Shown piece by piece: positions 53,154 through 62,228 of a stretch of DNA of 64,000 nt (position 1 is the first letter of the stretch; each line of letters starts with the position of its first letter). The notes below the pieces were generated by a model. It saw only the letters and a program-made list of their open reading frames with translations, was not told the DNA's origin and did no database searches. Source of the stretch: an uncultured Pelagibacteraceae bacterium (GTDB taxonomy: Bacteria > Pseudomonadota > Alphaproteobacteria > Pelagibacterales > Pelagibacteraceae); the NCBI GenBank assembly GCA_902526115.1, contig CABZJV010000001.1, positions 1-64,000 on the forward strand, read 5' to 3'. The translations under genes were made by a program, and so were the position numbers.

Positions 53154-54128
53154 ATGAAAATTTTAATTTATAATTCTGGAGGTGGACTTGGGGATAGCAT
53201 CCAGCTATTTGATTTAATTACAAGTTTAAAAATTAATTTTAAAGATACTTCTGTATTCTATTTGGGTGCACATGAGAACCACTTTCAAGGAAGTTTAAAA
53301 GAATATGGTATTAATATACCAACTTTTGATTTAAACATTAAATATTTTGGTTTTAGATGGAAACATTTATTTTTAGCAAAAAAATTATTTAATAAAAACT
53401 CAATAGATAAATTTGATCTAATAATAGACCTTCAGTCAAAAATTAGAAATACTTTAGTTTTAAAACAGATACCTTGTAATAATTTTTATTCCTCCTCATT
53501 GAATTATTTTTTTTCTTCAAAGAAAAAAAATTACGTAAATACAAAAAATAATTTGATTATGATTTTAAATAATATTGAAAAGTTAATTGACAAAAAATTA
53601 ACTATTCAGAATTATGACATTAAAAGTATTGACCTAAAATATTTTGATGAAGCTAAAAGAATCCTCCCAAATAACAATTATGTTGGATTGTCTATAACTC
53701 AAGGAAACCCTTATAGAAAAAAAAATTGGCCAATAGATAAATTTATAAATTTAGGAAAAAAAATTGTAGAACTTAATAAAGTTCCAGTTTTTTTGATTAA
53801 AAAAAATGATATAGAATTAATTTCGAAGATAAAAAATGAAATTAAAGAAGCAATTATTCCAGAAGAAAACGCAAAATATTCAGAGCCAGTATTTGTCACT
53901 GCTTTAGCTACCAGATTAAGCTCAAGTGTATCAATAAATAACGGAATTATGCATATGATTGGCTTAGCTAAAATACCTATGATACTTTTATTTGGATCTG
54001 GAGGATCTAAAGAAGAAGAAAAATTTGCTCCAAAGTATTCAAGTGTAAGAATTTTAAATAGCAGTAAGTTGTATAATTCTAATGATATTTCAAAGATAAC
54101 TGAACAAGATGTATTAAATTTAATTTAA
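53154..54128 (+). CDS. GT9-like (heptosyltransferase family) glycosyltransferase
   Basis: A 324-residue protein with the GT-B look of ADP-heptose:LPS heptosyltransferases: N-terminal ILIYNSGGGLGDSIQLFDLI, FDLIIDLQSKIRN, then LSITQGNPYRKKNWPIDKFINLG, and a C-terminal SINNGIMHMIGLAKIPMILLFG that matches the donor-binding TxDxGxxHxAxA region, with Asn for the usual Asp. It could add sugars to the LPS core. The exact substrate is unknown. The ATG at 53154 is preferred to an in-frame TTG at 53151. Confidence 0.78.
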   Translation: MKILIYNSGGGLGDSIQLFDLITSLKINFKDTSVFYLGAHENHFQGSLKEYGINIPTFDLNIKYFGFRWKHLFLAKKLFNKNSIDKFDLIIDLQSKIRNTLVLKQIPCNNFYSSSLNYFFSSKKKNYVNTKNNLIMILNNIEKLIDKKLTIQNYDIKSIDLKYFDEAKRILPNNNYVGLSITQGNPYRKKNWPIDKFINLGKKIVELNKVPVFLIKKNDIELISKIKNEIKEAIIPEENAKYSEPVFVTALATRLSSSVSINNGIMHMIGLAKIPMILLFGSGGSKEEEKFAPKYSSVRILNSSKLYNSNDISKITEQDVLNLI

Positions 54129-54134
54129 TACCAT

Positions 54135-54746
54135 ATGAAAAAAAATAAAATCTCCAAAAACTGGATAAACAAACAGAGAAGAGACATTTATGTGAGACGA
54201 TCAAAGGTTGATGGCTATAGAGCAAGATCTGCTTATAAACTGATAGAAATAGATGAAAAATTTAAAGTTTTTAAAGGTGGATTGTCTATAATTGATATTG
54301 GTGCAGCCCCAGGGAGTTGGTCTCAATATGCTTTTAAAGCAGCAAAAAGTGGAAAATTAATCTCTATTGATTTAAAAAAAATGGAACCAATAGGTAAAAG
54401 CTTACAAATCCAGGGAGATTTTACTGATGTTAAAATACAAGATAAAATAAAAAAAAAACTGAATGGTAAAGTTGATGTTGTAATGTCCGATATGGCCGTT
54501 GATACAACGGGTAATAAAAATATTGACTCAATACAAACAGGAGAACTATGCATAGAAGCTATGAAATTCGCAAAAGATCTTACAAAAGATAGTGGTTATT
54601 TTATTTCAAAAATTTTCATGGGTGGCACTTTTAATGAAATCGTCGCAGAAGGAAAAAAACATTTTAAAGAAGTTAGGGTATTTAAACCAAAATCAAGTAG
54701 GAAAGACTCAAAGGAAAGTTTTATAATTTGTAGAAAAGTTAGATAG
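54135..54746 (+). CDS. rlmE: 23S rRNA (uridine-2'-O)-methyltransferase RlmE
   Basis: RlmE (FtsJ/RrmJ) methylates U2552 of 23S rRNA using SAM. The 203-residue protein has SRRDIYVRRSKVDGYRARSAYKL-type start (DIYVRRSKVDGYRARSAY), the SAM loop IIDIGAAPGSWSQYA, the catalytic VMSDMAVDTTGN and the late FKPKSSRKDSKESFI with K-D-K-E tetrad residues. The N-terminus is basic for RNA binding. Nothing unusual was noticed; the guaB gene follows after 37 bases. Confidence 0.95.
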   Translation: MKKNKISKNWINKQRRDIYVRRSKVDGYRARSAYKLIEIDEKFKVFKGGLSIIDIGAAPGSWSQYAFKAAKSGKLISIDLKKMEPIGKSLQIQGDFTDVKIQDKIKKKLNGKVDVVMSDMAVDTTGNKNIDSIQTGELCIEAMKFAKDLTKDSGYFISKIFMGGTFNEIVAEGKKHFKEVRVFKPKSSRKDSKESFIICRKVR

Positions 54747-54783
54747 ACACTTTAAAATAAAAAGGAATCATATATAAAAGATT

Positions 54784-55860
54784 ATGGTCCCTATAAAAGA
54801 AGCACTTACCTTTGATGATGTTACGTTAGTTCCAAATTATTCAGAAATACTGCCATCAGAAGTAAATACAGATGTAACCTTAGGAGCTCACCTAAAACTA
54901 AAAGTTCCACTTTTGTCTTCAGCAATGGACACTGTAACAGAGAGCAAAATGGCTATAGCACTAGCAAAAGCTGGGGGCATTGGAGTAATTCATCGTAATC
55001 TTAATATCAAACAACAGATATTAGAAATAAAAAAAGTAAAAAAACTTTCTTTAAAAGTGGGCGCAGCAATAGGAGCATCAGACAAAGAGTTTGTTAGAGC
55101 AAAAGAAATTATTAAAGAAGGGGTTGATCTTATAGTAATTGATACTGCACATGGCCATACCAAAAAAGTAGGTGAAATTATCAAATATGTAAAAAAAATA
55201 AAAAATAATAAAATAGCTCTATGCGCTGGTAATATTGCTACACCAGAGGCTGCGAAATTTCTAATTAAATTAGGGGTTGATATTATAAAAGTTGGAATTG
55301 GACCTGGATCTATTTGCACTACAAGATTAGTAGCTGGTATTGGGGTTCCTCAGTTGAGTGCAATCTTATCAGTGAGAAATGGAATTAAAAATAAAAAAGT
55401 AAAAATAATTTCAGATGGAGGAATTAAATATTCAGGTGATTTAGCAAAAGCATTTGCTGCAGGAGCTGATGCTGTAATGATAGGATCATTGTTTGCTGGT
55501 ACAAATGAAACACCAGGAAAATTAATTAAAAAAAACGGAAAATTGTATAAAAGTTTTCGTGGCATGGGTTCTGTTGGAGCTATGAATAAAGGTTCAGCAG
55601 ATAGGTATTTTCAAAAGAAACAAAAAGATGTTTCCAAATATGTAGCGGAAGGTGTTGAAGGGTTTGTTAAATATAAAGGTGATGTAGGAAGTATATTATA
55701 TAAATTAGTTGGTGGTTTAAAATCATCTATGGGTTATCTTGGTTCAAAAAATATAACTAGACTTAGAGAAAAACCTCATTTTGTAAAAATAACAAAAGCA
55801 GGATTTTATGAGAGTATGGTTCACAATGTTGATATGATAAAAAATGATAGTAAATATTAA
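54784..55860 (+). CDS. guaB: IMP dehydrogenase lacking CBS domains
   Basis: GuaB oxidises IMP to XMP, the rate-limiting step of GMP synthesis. The barrel is complete: [30 protein letters not shown], the Cys loop [26 protein letters not shown] and the flap [19 protein letters not shown]. But the protein has 358 residues where about 490 is usual. After [18 protein letters not shown] (base about 55,040) the chain passes directly to [10 protein letters not shown], so the two CBS modules that bind ATP/GTP are missing. CBS-less IMPDHs exist in a few other organisms and are catalytically active. Here allosteric control by purines is probably lost (inference). Its TAA shares a base with the next ATG. 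Confidence 0.96.
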   Translation: MVPIKEALTFDDVTLVPNYSEILPSEVNTDVTLGAHLKLKVPLLSSAMDTVTESKMAIALAKAGGIGVIHRNLNIKQQILEIKKVKKLSLKVGAAIGASDKEFVRAKEIIKEGVDLIVIDTAHGHTKKVGEIIKYVKKIKNNKIALCAGNIATPEAAKFLIKLGVDIIKVGIGPGSICTTRLVAGIGVPQLSAILSVRNGIKNKKVKIISDGGIKYSGDLAKAFAAGADAVMIGSLFAGTNETPGKLIKKNGKLYKSFRGMGSVGAMNKGSADRYFQKKQKDVSKYVAEGVEGFVKYKGDVGSILYKLVGGLKSSMGYLGSKNITRLREKPHFVKITKAGFYESMVHNVDMIKNDSKY

Positions 55861-56297
55861 TGCTCAAAAATTTTAAAATAATTAAAATATCAATTATACT
55901 TTTATTAGTTCAATCATTATCTTTTAGTAATAATAATTTTTTTAATGATGCACTAAAACTTTATGAAAATAAAAAGTATGATGACGCTAAATTTTTATTT
56001 GAACGAAACATAGTTTTTAATCCAAAGGATGCTAATTCTTACTTGTATTTGGCAAAAATTTATAACCACGAAGAAGATCAAAGAAAAGAGATAATTAACT
56101 TAGAAACAGCTCTACTTATTGAACCAGATAATGAAGAGGCTTTATTGATGATGATGAAAATATCTATTGAAAAATCCAACTACGATAAGGTTAAAAGTCT
56201 TTCAGAAACATTCTCAAAAGTTTGCGAAAAATTATGTGACGAAAATAAAAACATAAAAGAGTCTCTGCAAAATATAGATCCTAAAAATGAGTCTTGA
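55860..56297 (+). CDS. Exported TPR-repeat protein between guaB and guaA
   Basis: This 145-residue protein has a signal peptide-like N-terminus (about residues 1-23) and two or three tetratricopeptide-type helix pairs ([52 protein letters not shown]), ending with a [10 protein letters not shown] region. Such small repeat proteins usually mediate protein contacts. It overlaps guaB by one base and guaA by 11 bases, so it is locked into the guanine operon, but no link to GMP synthesis is evident. Confidence 0.75.
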   Translation: MLKNFKIIKISIILLLVQSLSFSNNNFFNDALKLYENKKYDDAKFLFERNIVFNPKDANSYLYLAKIYNHEEDQRKEIINLETALLIEPDNEEALLMMMKISIEKSNYDKVKSLSETFSKVCEKLCDENKNIKESLQNIDPKNES

Positions 56298-57849
56298 TCA
56301 AAATCTAGACAAAATCTTGATAGTAGATTTTGGTTCCCAGTTTACTCAACTAATTGCAAGGAGGATAAGAGAATTAGGAGTTTTTTCAGAGATTATAAGT
56401 CATAAAAAAATTGAAATTAAAGACATTAACAAACGTGTTAGAGGAATAATTTTGTCTGGAGGACCATTAAACGTATACCAAATTAACAAATATTCTTTTG
56501 ACAAAAAAATATTAGATTTGAGTCTTCCAATTTTAGGAATTTGTTTTGGCCATCAAATACTTTCGAAATTGAATGGTGGAAAAGTAAAACAATCAAAACA
56601 CCGTGAATTTGGCTTGGCTAACATTTATAAAAAAAAAGACAGCCTTTTAACAAAAAATTTCTTTGGAACAAAGAAAACAAAACAGGTATGGATGAGTCAT
56701 GCTGATCAAGTATCTAAACTACCTTTAAATTTTAAGGTTATTGCATCAAGTACAAATTCTAAATTTGCAATTGTTGAAAACAAATACAAAAAGTTTTTTG
56801 GTATACAATTTCATCCCGAAGTAACACATACTGAAAGTGGAAAAAAACTGATAAGTAATTTTATTTTCTTAATATGTAAAATCAAGAGAAATTGGTCCTC
56901 TAAAGATCAAAAATTTAAATTAATTAAAGAAGTACAAACACAAGTAGGTACTAACAAAGTTATTTGTGCATTATCTGGTGGAGTGGATAGCAGTGTTGTT
57001 GCTCAGCTATTGAATAAAGCTATTGGAAAAAAACTATATTGTATTTTTGTAAACACAGGACTTTTGAGAAAAAATGAGGAAATACAAGTAGTAAAAACTT
57101 TTAAGAAACGTTTAAAAATCAATTTAACCTATGTAAATGCAGAGAAAGAATTTTTGTCTAAATTAAAAAATATTTCTGACCCAGAAAAAAAAAGGAAAAT
57201 AATTGGAAATCTATTTATAAAAATATTTGAACGCTACGCAAAAAAAATTAAGAATGTAAGTTTTTTAGCACAAGGAACACTTTACCCCGATTTAATCGAA
57301 AGTAGATCTGTTACTGGTAGTCAAACTTCAAAGATTAAATCTCACCATAATGTAGGTGGTTTACCAAAAAACATGAACTTGAAACTTGTTGAGCCATTAA
57401 AATTTTTATTTAAAGATGAGGTTAGAAAATTAGGTCTTGAATTAAAATTATCTAACGAAATTATATCAAGACATCCTTTTCCAGGACCTGGATTAGCAAT
57501 CAGAATGCCTGGTATTATTACTAATGAAAAAATAAAAATTTTAAAAGAGGCTGATCATTATTTTGTTCGAGCTTTAAAGGACCACGGACTTTACCATAAA
57601 ATATGGCAAGCTTATGCTGCTTTGTTACCAGTAAAAACAGTAGGAGTTATGGGAGACAATCGTACTTATGAATATTTATGTTTACTAAGAGCTATTACTT
57701 CTGAAGACGGTATGACTGCTGATTTTTTTGAATTCAAAAAGTCTTTTATGCAAACTATTTCAAATAGAATAGTTAATAGTATCAGGGGAATAAATAGAGT
57801 TGTGTACGATGTAACCTCAAAACCACCTAGCACTATTGAATTAGAATAG
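56287..57849 (+). CDS. guaA: GMP synthase (glutamine-hydrolysing)
   Basis: GuaA aminates XMP to GMP with ATP and glutamine. The N-terminal glutaminase has [18 protein letters not shown], the nucleophile Cys in GICFGHQ and His/Glu in [11 protein letters not shown]. The ATP pyrophosphatase domain has the PP-loop [16 protein letters not shown], and the C-terminal dimer domain has [12 protein letters not shown] and the final KPPSTIELE. All domains are intact in 520 residues. It completes the guaB-TPR-guaA operon. Confidence 0.97.
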   Translation: MSLDQNLDKILIVDFGSQFTQLIARRIRELGVFSEIISHKKIEIKDINKRVRGIILSGGPLNVYQINKYSFDKKILDLSLPILGICFGHQILSKLNGGKVKQSKHREFGLANIYKKKDSLLTKNFFGTKKTKQVWMSHADQVSKLPLNFKVIASSTNSKFAIVENKYKKFFGIQFHPEVTHTESGKKLISNFIFLICKIKRNWSSKDQKFKLIKEVQTQVGTNKVICALSGGVDSSVVAQLLNKAIGKKLYCIFVNTGLLRKNEEIQVVKTFKKRLKINLTYVNAEKEFLSKLKNISDPEKKRKIIGNLFIKIFERYAKKIKNVSFLAQGTLYPDLIESRSVTGSQTSKIKSHHNVGGLPKNMNLKLVEPLKFLFKDEVRKLGLELKLSNEIISRHPFPGPGLAIRMPGIITNEKIKILKEADHYFVRALKDHGLYHKIWQAYAALLPVKTVGVMGDNRTYEYLCLLRAITSEDGMTADFFEFKKSFMQTISNRIVNSIRGINRVVYDVTSKPPSTIELE

Positions 57850-57888
57850 CTTTAAATATAACTTAATTTAATTAAATTATTTTCAAAT

Positions 57889-58659
57889 ATGAAAAAAATT
57901 AAAAAAATTATCTTAAAAAAAAACAAATCAAAAATTGTTAGTCTTTCTGTATATTCAAAAAATACAGCAAGGATTGCAGATAAATTCTGTGATTTAGTGC
58001 TAGTAGGGGATTCTCTTGGATCAGTTTTGTATAACTATAAATCAACTAAAGAGGTAACTCTTAATACCATGATAGAACACTCTAAAAGTGTAAGACAAGG
58101 TATTAAAAAAAGTCTCATGGTAGTAGATATGCCATATAATACCTACAGAAATCCAAAAGAAGCATTAAAAAATGTAAAAAAAGTAATGCTAAAAACAAAA
58201 TGTGAAGCAATTAAACTAGAAGGTGGAAGTAAAATTAAAGCTGTAATTAGAGTATTGGTTAAAAATAATATTCCGGTCATGGGACATTTAGGAGTCCTAC
58301 CTCAAACAGATAAAAGCTTTAAATTTAAAGGTACAAAAAATGTAGAAAGACTCAAAATTTTAAAAGAAGCAAAATTACTAGAGAAATTAGGAGTTTTTTC
58401 TATAGTTTTGGAATGCGTTGAAACTTCATTAGCAAAATTAGTTACAAAATCTTTAAATATTCCGACAATTGGAATTGGAGCTTCAAATAATTGTGATGGT
58501 CAAATCTTGGTTATTGATGACTTAATTGGTTTAAATCCAATTAGTTTAAGATTTGTTAAAAAGTACTCTAATATTGCAAAAGAAATTTCTAAAGCGGTCT
58601 CAAATTATTCAAAAGAAGTAAGGACTAAAAAATTTCCACAAAAAAAACATTCTTATTGA
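57889..58659 (+). CDS. panB: 3-methyl-2-oxobutanoate hydroxymethyltransferase PanB
   Basis: PanB makes ketopantoate for pantothenate/CoA synthesis using methylene-tetrahydrofolate. Mg2+-binding aspartates are in LVGDSLGS and VVDMPYNTY, the KLEGGSKI and GHLGVLPQTDKSFK motifs follow, and the catalytic Glu is in VLECVETSLA before NIPTIGIGASNNCDGQILV. The N-terminal segment reads SVYSKNTA where the family usually has TAYD, a mild divergence. 256 residues. No panC is next to it. Its stop directly abuts the convergent TerC gene. Confidence 0.9.
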   Translation: MKKIKKIILKKNKSKIVSLSVYSKNTARIADKFCDLVLVGDSLGSVLYNYKSTKEVTLNTMIEHSKSVRQGIKKSLMVVDMPYNTYRNPKEALKNVKKVMLKTKCEAIKLEGGSKIKAVIRVLVKNNIPVMGHLGVLPQTDKSFKFKGTKNVERLKILKEAKLLEKLGVFSIVLECVETSLAKLVTKSLNIPTIGIGASNNCDGQILVIDDLIGLNPISLRFVKKYSNIAKEISKAVSNYSKEVRTKKFPQKKHSY

Positions 58660-59271
58660 TTAGAAATATTTCTTAAATTCTTCATTTATCTTCAGAATTT
58701 CCAGGTCAACCAGACCACCAATTATCAGTTGAAGACCAACAATTAAAATAAATACCAAACCAACATAGGCTATCCATATATGCTTTTGAATATAATTTGC
58801 CATATATGTTGCTAACGCTCCAGTTAGAACAACAGACAAAACTAGTCCAAAAATCATAAATCCAAAATATCCTTTTGCTGCACCCACAACACCGATAACG
58901 TTATCAAAACTGATAGTGATATCAGCAAACAAAACTTTATACACACTTTTTATAAAAGAAGGCTCATTAGATTTTTTAGTAGGAGATTTTACTTTCTTAA
59001 TTTCTACTAAATCTTTTCTTAAATCATTTACTATCCAAATTAATAAAAGACCACCTAAAATTTTAATAAAGTAAAATTTGAACAAGTAAGTTGCAAATAC
59101 AGCAAATATAACTTTAAAAACTAAAGCTCCTGCAACACCCCATAAAATAATTTTTTTTCTATTTTTTGGAACAAAGTTTGCAGCTATTAAACCAATAATT
59201 ATTGCATTATCTGCAGCTAAAATTATATCTATAAAGATTATTTGTAGTAATATTATGGATTGTTCTATCAA
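58660..59271 (-). CDS. TerC-family integral membrane protein
   Basis: The 203-residue protein has about six or seven membrane segments and the TerC signatures DIILAADNAIIIGLIA near the start and ADITISFDNVIGVVGAA in the middle, each carrying intramembrane Asp-Asn pairs. Members (YjbE/TerC) are proposed to export manganese or handle metal ions. It is the last gene of the minus-strand series pxpA - TPR protein - TerC, separated from the TPR gene by 59 bases. The substrate is inferred only from family. Confidence 0.88.
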   Translation of the reverse strand: MIEQSIILLQIIFIDIILAADNAIIIGLIAANFVPKNRKKIILWGVAGALVFKVIFAVFATYLFKFYFIKILGGLLLIWIVNDLRKDLVEIKKVKSPTKKSNEPSFIKSVYKVLFADITISFDNVIGVVGAAKGYFGFMIFGLVLSVVLTGALATYMANYIQKHIWIAYVGLVFILIVGLQLIIGGLVDLEILKINEEFKKYF

Positions 59272-59330
59272 GGCAGATTTATAATATTATAATTTTGTAA
59301 TTTTACAACGATACTAAATTAAAAGCCGAA

Positions 59331-59816
59331 TTAGTATTTTGATTTTTTCGAACCATCTATTACTTGTTTAAGCTCAGTATATTCTTCACAATTGCAATTT
59401 TCTAATACTTTCAGTCTCTCCTTCGCTAAATCCATTCTATTTGTTGCAACATAAAGTTCACCTAAATATTCATTTATCCCATTATGATTTGGGTCAATTT
59501 TTAGTCCTAAAAGGTAATACTTTTCCCCATTTTTATAATCCCCTAATTTTCTAGTTGTAAATCCTAAATAATTTAAAGTATCTGCTTGATTTGGTTTTTT
59601 ACTGTTAGACTTTAAAAGAAGTTTTTGAGCTTTCGTATATCTTTTCATTGCTTTTTTAATTTTTCCCTTTTTCTCAAATTTTTTTGCAAATTTTATTGTC
59701 TCAACTGCTTTGTCATAATCAGACTTAACTTTTGAGGTTGTTGAGTCTGATCCTGCTGAGTAAGAATTAGTCGCAATATTCAGAAAGATTAGTATTAAAA
59801 AAATTTTTTTTATCAT
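59331..59816 (-). CDS. Exported TPR-repeat protein
   Basis: A 161-residue protein has a signal peptide (about residues 1-20, ending SYS) and tetratricopeptide helices (ADTLNYLGFTTRKLGDYKNGEKYYLLGL; GINEYLGELYVATNRMDLAKERL, quoted in fragments). The C-terminal ENCNCEEYTELKQVI contains a C-x-C pair, a layout common in small alphaproteobacterial periplasmic TPR proteins. The role is unknown. It starts at the same base where pxpA ends, so it is co-translated with it. Confidence 0.78.
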   Translation of the reverse strand: MIKKIFLILIFLNIATNSYSAGSDSTTSKVKSDYDKAVETIKFAKKFEKKGKIKKAMKRYTKAQKLLLKSNSKKPNQADTLNYLGFTTRKLGDYKNGEKYYLLGLKIDPNHNGINEYLGELYVATNRMDLAKERLKVLENCNCEEYTELKQVIDGSKKSKY

Positions 59817-60589
59817 TAAACAAATTTCTCCATGTCATTTAAAGGTTTCAATTTAAATCCATTTTCTAAAAGGTTTGCTTTTATTGATTTTGCAGTTAAT
59901 AATGCATTATCATTATCTCCATGTATGCATACTGAGTCAATTTCACAAGGTATTTGCTTTCCGCTGTGACAATTAAGTGACTGAGTTTTTACCATTGTTA
60001 AGACGTGCTTTTTGGCTTGCTCAGGGTCAATAATTAATGCATGAGGTTTTTTTCTTGAAACTAAATTTCCATCATCTTCATAATTTCTATCAGCAAAAAT
60101 TTCACAAGCAATTTTCATTTTTAATGTTTTTGCAGCTTCCTCCATTTTTGAACCAGTAGGAACCAAATATATTAAATTTTTATCTATATCATTAATTGTT
60201 TTGGCCAAAATGGACGCTAATTCTAAATCTTCACATGCCATGTTGTTTAATGCGCCATGAGGCTTCATGTGCGTTACTTTCTCTCCATGATTTTGCGCTA
60301 ATTTTTGAAGGATTTCATATTGATCAATAATTAATTTTTTTATTTCACCAGGAGAAAGATTTAGCCTTTTTCTTCCAAAGTTTTCTAGATCTTTAAAAGA
60401 AGGATGAGCACCAATGCTTACTCCATTTTCTTTAGATATTCTAATAACCTGATTCATTGAATCCTCGTCACCTGCGTGAAAACCGCAAGCAACATTCGCA
60501 GAATTTACTATTTTAAGTAATTCAGGATCATTTTCATTTGAATGATGTTTTGATTTTTCACCTAAATCACAATTGATATTAATTTCCAT
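59816..60589 (-). CDS. pxpA: 5-oxoprolinase subunit PxpA (LamB/YcsF)
   Basis: PxpA works with PxpB and PxpC to hydrolyse 5-oxoproline (pyroglutamate) to glutamate with ATP. The family motifs ININCDLGEKS, ANVACGFHAGDE, GAHPSFKDLENFGR, THMKPHGALNN, EIFADRNYEDDG and DSVCIHGDN are all present in 257 residues. Unlike the usual single operon, pxpA is here transcribed away from pxpBC, with only 27 bases between the two start codons. Confidence 0.95.
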   Translation of the reverse strand: MEININCDLGEKSKHHSNENDPELLKIVNSANVACGFHAGDEDSMNQVIRISKENGVSIGAHPSFKDLENFGRKRLNLSPGEIKKLIIDQYEILQKLAQNHGEKVTHMKPHGALNNMACEDLELASILAKTINDIDKNLIYLVPTGSKMEEAAKTLKMKIACEIFADRNYEDDGNLVSRKKPHALIIDPEQAKKHVLTMVKTQSLNCHSGKQIPCEIDSVCIHGDNDNALLTAKSIKANLLENGFKLKPLNDMEKFV

Positions 60590-60595
60590 GGCTTA

Positions 60596-60608
60596 ATACT
60601 TGAAGTAT
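60596..60608. promoter_or_regulatory. Palindrome between divergent pxpA and pxpB
   Basis: ATACTT-G-AAGTAT is a perfect 13-base palindrome, 7 bases upstream of the pxpA start and 8 bases upstream of the pxpB start, filling the centre of the 27-base divergent spacer. Its symmetry and position suggest an operator controlling both arms. No regulator gene is adjacent. The short spacer means promoter elements must extend into the coding starts. Confidence 0.45.
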
Positions 60609-60616
60609 AACATGTC

Positions 60617-61294
60617 ATGATTAAAAATATATCAAATCTTGGTGACGCAGCTGTCTATTGTGACTTTGGTAAAGAAGTAAATAAAGAAATAAATTCAAAT
60701 GTAATTAAGTATTTTTATTCAATTAGAAATCAGAAAATTAAAGGAATTAATAATCTTACCCCTTCTTATAATAAGTTAATTATTTCATTTGATTTAAAAT
60801 TAACTAATTTTAATGAGATAAAAAAAAAAATTGAAAATCTCAACATTAATGAAGTTTTTATTAAAAATAACAAAGAATTAAAGATCCCAGTATGTTGTGA
60901 TGAGATTTTTGGTTTAGATATTGACATTTTAGAAAAAAAACTTTCCTTAAAAAAAGATAAAATTTTAGAAAATTTTTTTAATACAGAATATTTTTGTTAT
61001 ATGACAGGTTTCATTGCAGGAATGCCTTTTTTAGGTGATTTGAATAAAAATATACACACTAAAAGATTAGAAACTCCAAGAGTAATTGTGCCCAAAGGTT
61101 CAGTCGGAATTACAGAGCAATTTGCAAATATATACACTTTTGAAAGTCCTGGCGGATGGAATATTATAGGTAATACTCCTGTAGAGATGTTTGATAGCAG
61201 TAACGAAAAAGATCCAAATATGATTGATCCAGGTGACAAGGTTACCTTTTATGAAATATCACTAAACGAATATAAATCTTATAATGAACGATAA
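60617..61294 (+). CDS. pxpB: 5-oxoprolinase subunit PxpB (KipI-like)
   Basis: This 225-residue protein has the KipI/allophanate hydrolase subunit 1 pattern: GDAAVYCDFG at the N-terminus, IPVCCDEIFGLDI, the YFCYMTGFIAGMPFLGDL segment, TPRVIVPKGSVGI and the SPGGWNIIGNTP motif. With PxpC it forms the ATP-dependent oxoprolinase partner of PxpA. It overlaps pxpC by 11 bases. Confidence 0.93.
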   Translation: MIKNISNLGDAAVYCDFGKEVNKEINSNVIKYFYSIRNQKIKGINNLTPSYNKLIISFDLKLTNFNEIKKKIENLNINEVFIKNNKELKIPVCCDEIFGLDIDILEKKLSLKKDKILENFFNTEYFCYMTGFIAGMPFLGDLNKNIHTKRLETPRVIVPKGSVGITEQFANIYTFESPGGWNIIGNTPVEMFDSSNEKDPNMIDPGDKVTFYEISLNEYKSYNER

Positions 61295-62228
61295 TTATTT
61301 TGAAATAATAAGAGCCGGAATTAATACTACATTTCAAGATGAAGGTAGAGATAATCTATATCATATTGGTATACCTTTTAGTGGAGCAATGGATATTAGG
61401 AATTTTTATCTAGCCAATAAACTAGTTAATAATATTCTAAATACGCCGATAATAGAATTTGCTTATCAAGGGCCTCATATAAAATTTACTGGAGATAAAT
61501 TAAACTTTGCTGTCACAGGAGATGTTGTTTTTAAAATTAAAAAAAATGGTATAGGAATAGATGGAAAATGTTACGAGAGTTATCAAATAGAAAACGGTGA
61601 TGAGATTGATATAATATCAACAAATAAGTCTGTTTATGGTTATTTATCCATAGGAGCTGATATTGATATAAGTTATCAATGGAAAAGTTGCTCTATTAAC
61701 ACAAGAGCAAAAATCGGCTCTAATGATGGAAATAAATTAAGTGAAGGACAAAAATTTAGTCTTTTAAATTTAAATACAAATTATAACAAAAAAAAAATAA
61801 ATTATATTAATACTAAAATTGAAAATTTAAGAATAATTAAAGGTACAAATTACGATTATTTTTCACAAGAGGGTATTCAAAATTTTTTTGGTAAACAATT
61901 TATTGTTTCAAAACTTTCTGACAGAATGGGCATGAGATTAGAAGGACCAAAAATAGAAAATATTGTAAATACTAATATCAAGTCTGAAGGTTTGATAAAA
62001 GGTGTTATCCAAGTTCCTGCAGATGGAAATCCTATAATCATGCTTTCAGACCATGGAACAATCGGAGGTTATCCAAAAATAGGCGTCGTTGCCAGTGTAG
62101 ATTATGACCGTCTAGTTCAAATTTCGCCCGGATCAAAAATTAAATTTAAGGAAATAGAATTATCTGATGCGGAAACTTTATTTAAGTTGTATGAAATGGA
62201 AACTCAAAATCTATTATCACAAATTTAA
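61284..62228 (+). CDS. pxpC: 5-oxoprolinase subunit PxpC (KipA-like)
   Basis: A 314-residue biotin-dependent carboxylase-like / KipA protein (allophanate hydrolase subunit 2 domain). Motifs: FEIIRAGINTTFQDEGRD, GIPFSGAMDIRNFYLAN, PIIEFAYQGPHI, SDRMGMRLEGPKI, KGVIQVPADGNPIIML and DHGTIGGYPKIGVV. It is the third subunit of 5-oxoprolinase. The stop is immediately followed by the ATG of an EamA transporter. Confidence 0.94.
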   Translation: MNDNYFEIIRAGINTTFQDEGRDNLYHIGIPFSGAMDIRNFYLANKLVNNILNTPIIEFAYQGPHIKFTGDKLNFAVTGDVVFKIKKNGIGIDGKCYESYQIENGDEIDIISTNKSVYGYLSIGADIDISYQWKSCSINTRAKIGSNDGNKLSEGQKFSLLNLNTNYNKKKINYINTKIENLRIIKGTNYDYFSQEGIQNFFGKQFIVSKLSDRMGMRLEGPKIENIVNTNIKSEGLIKGVIQVPADGNPIIMLSDHGTIGGYPKIGVVASVDYDRLVQISPGSKIKFKEIELSDAETLFKLYEMETQNLLSQI

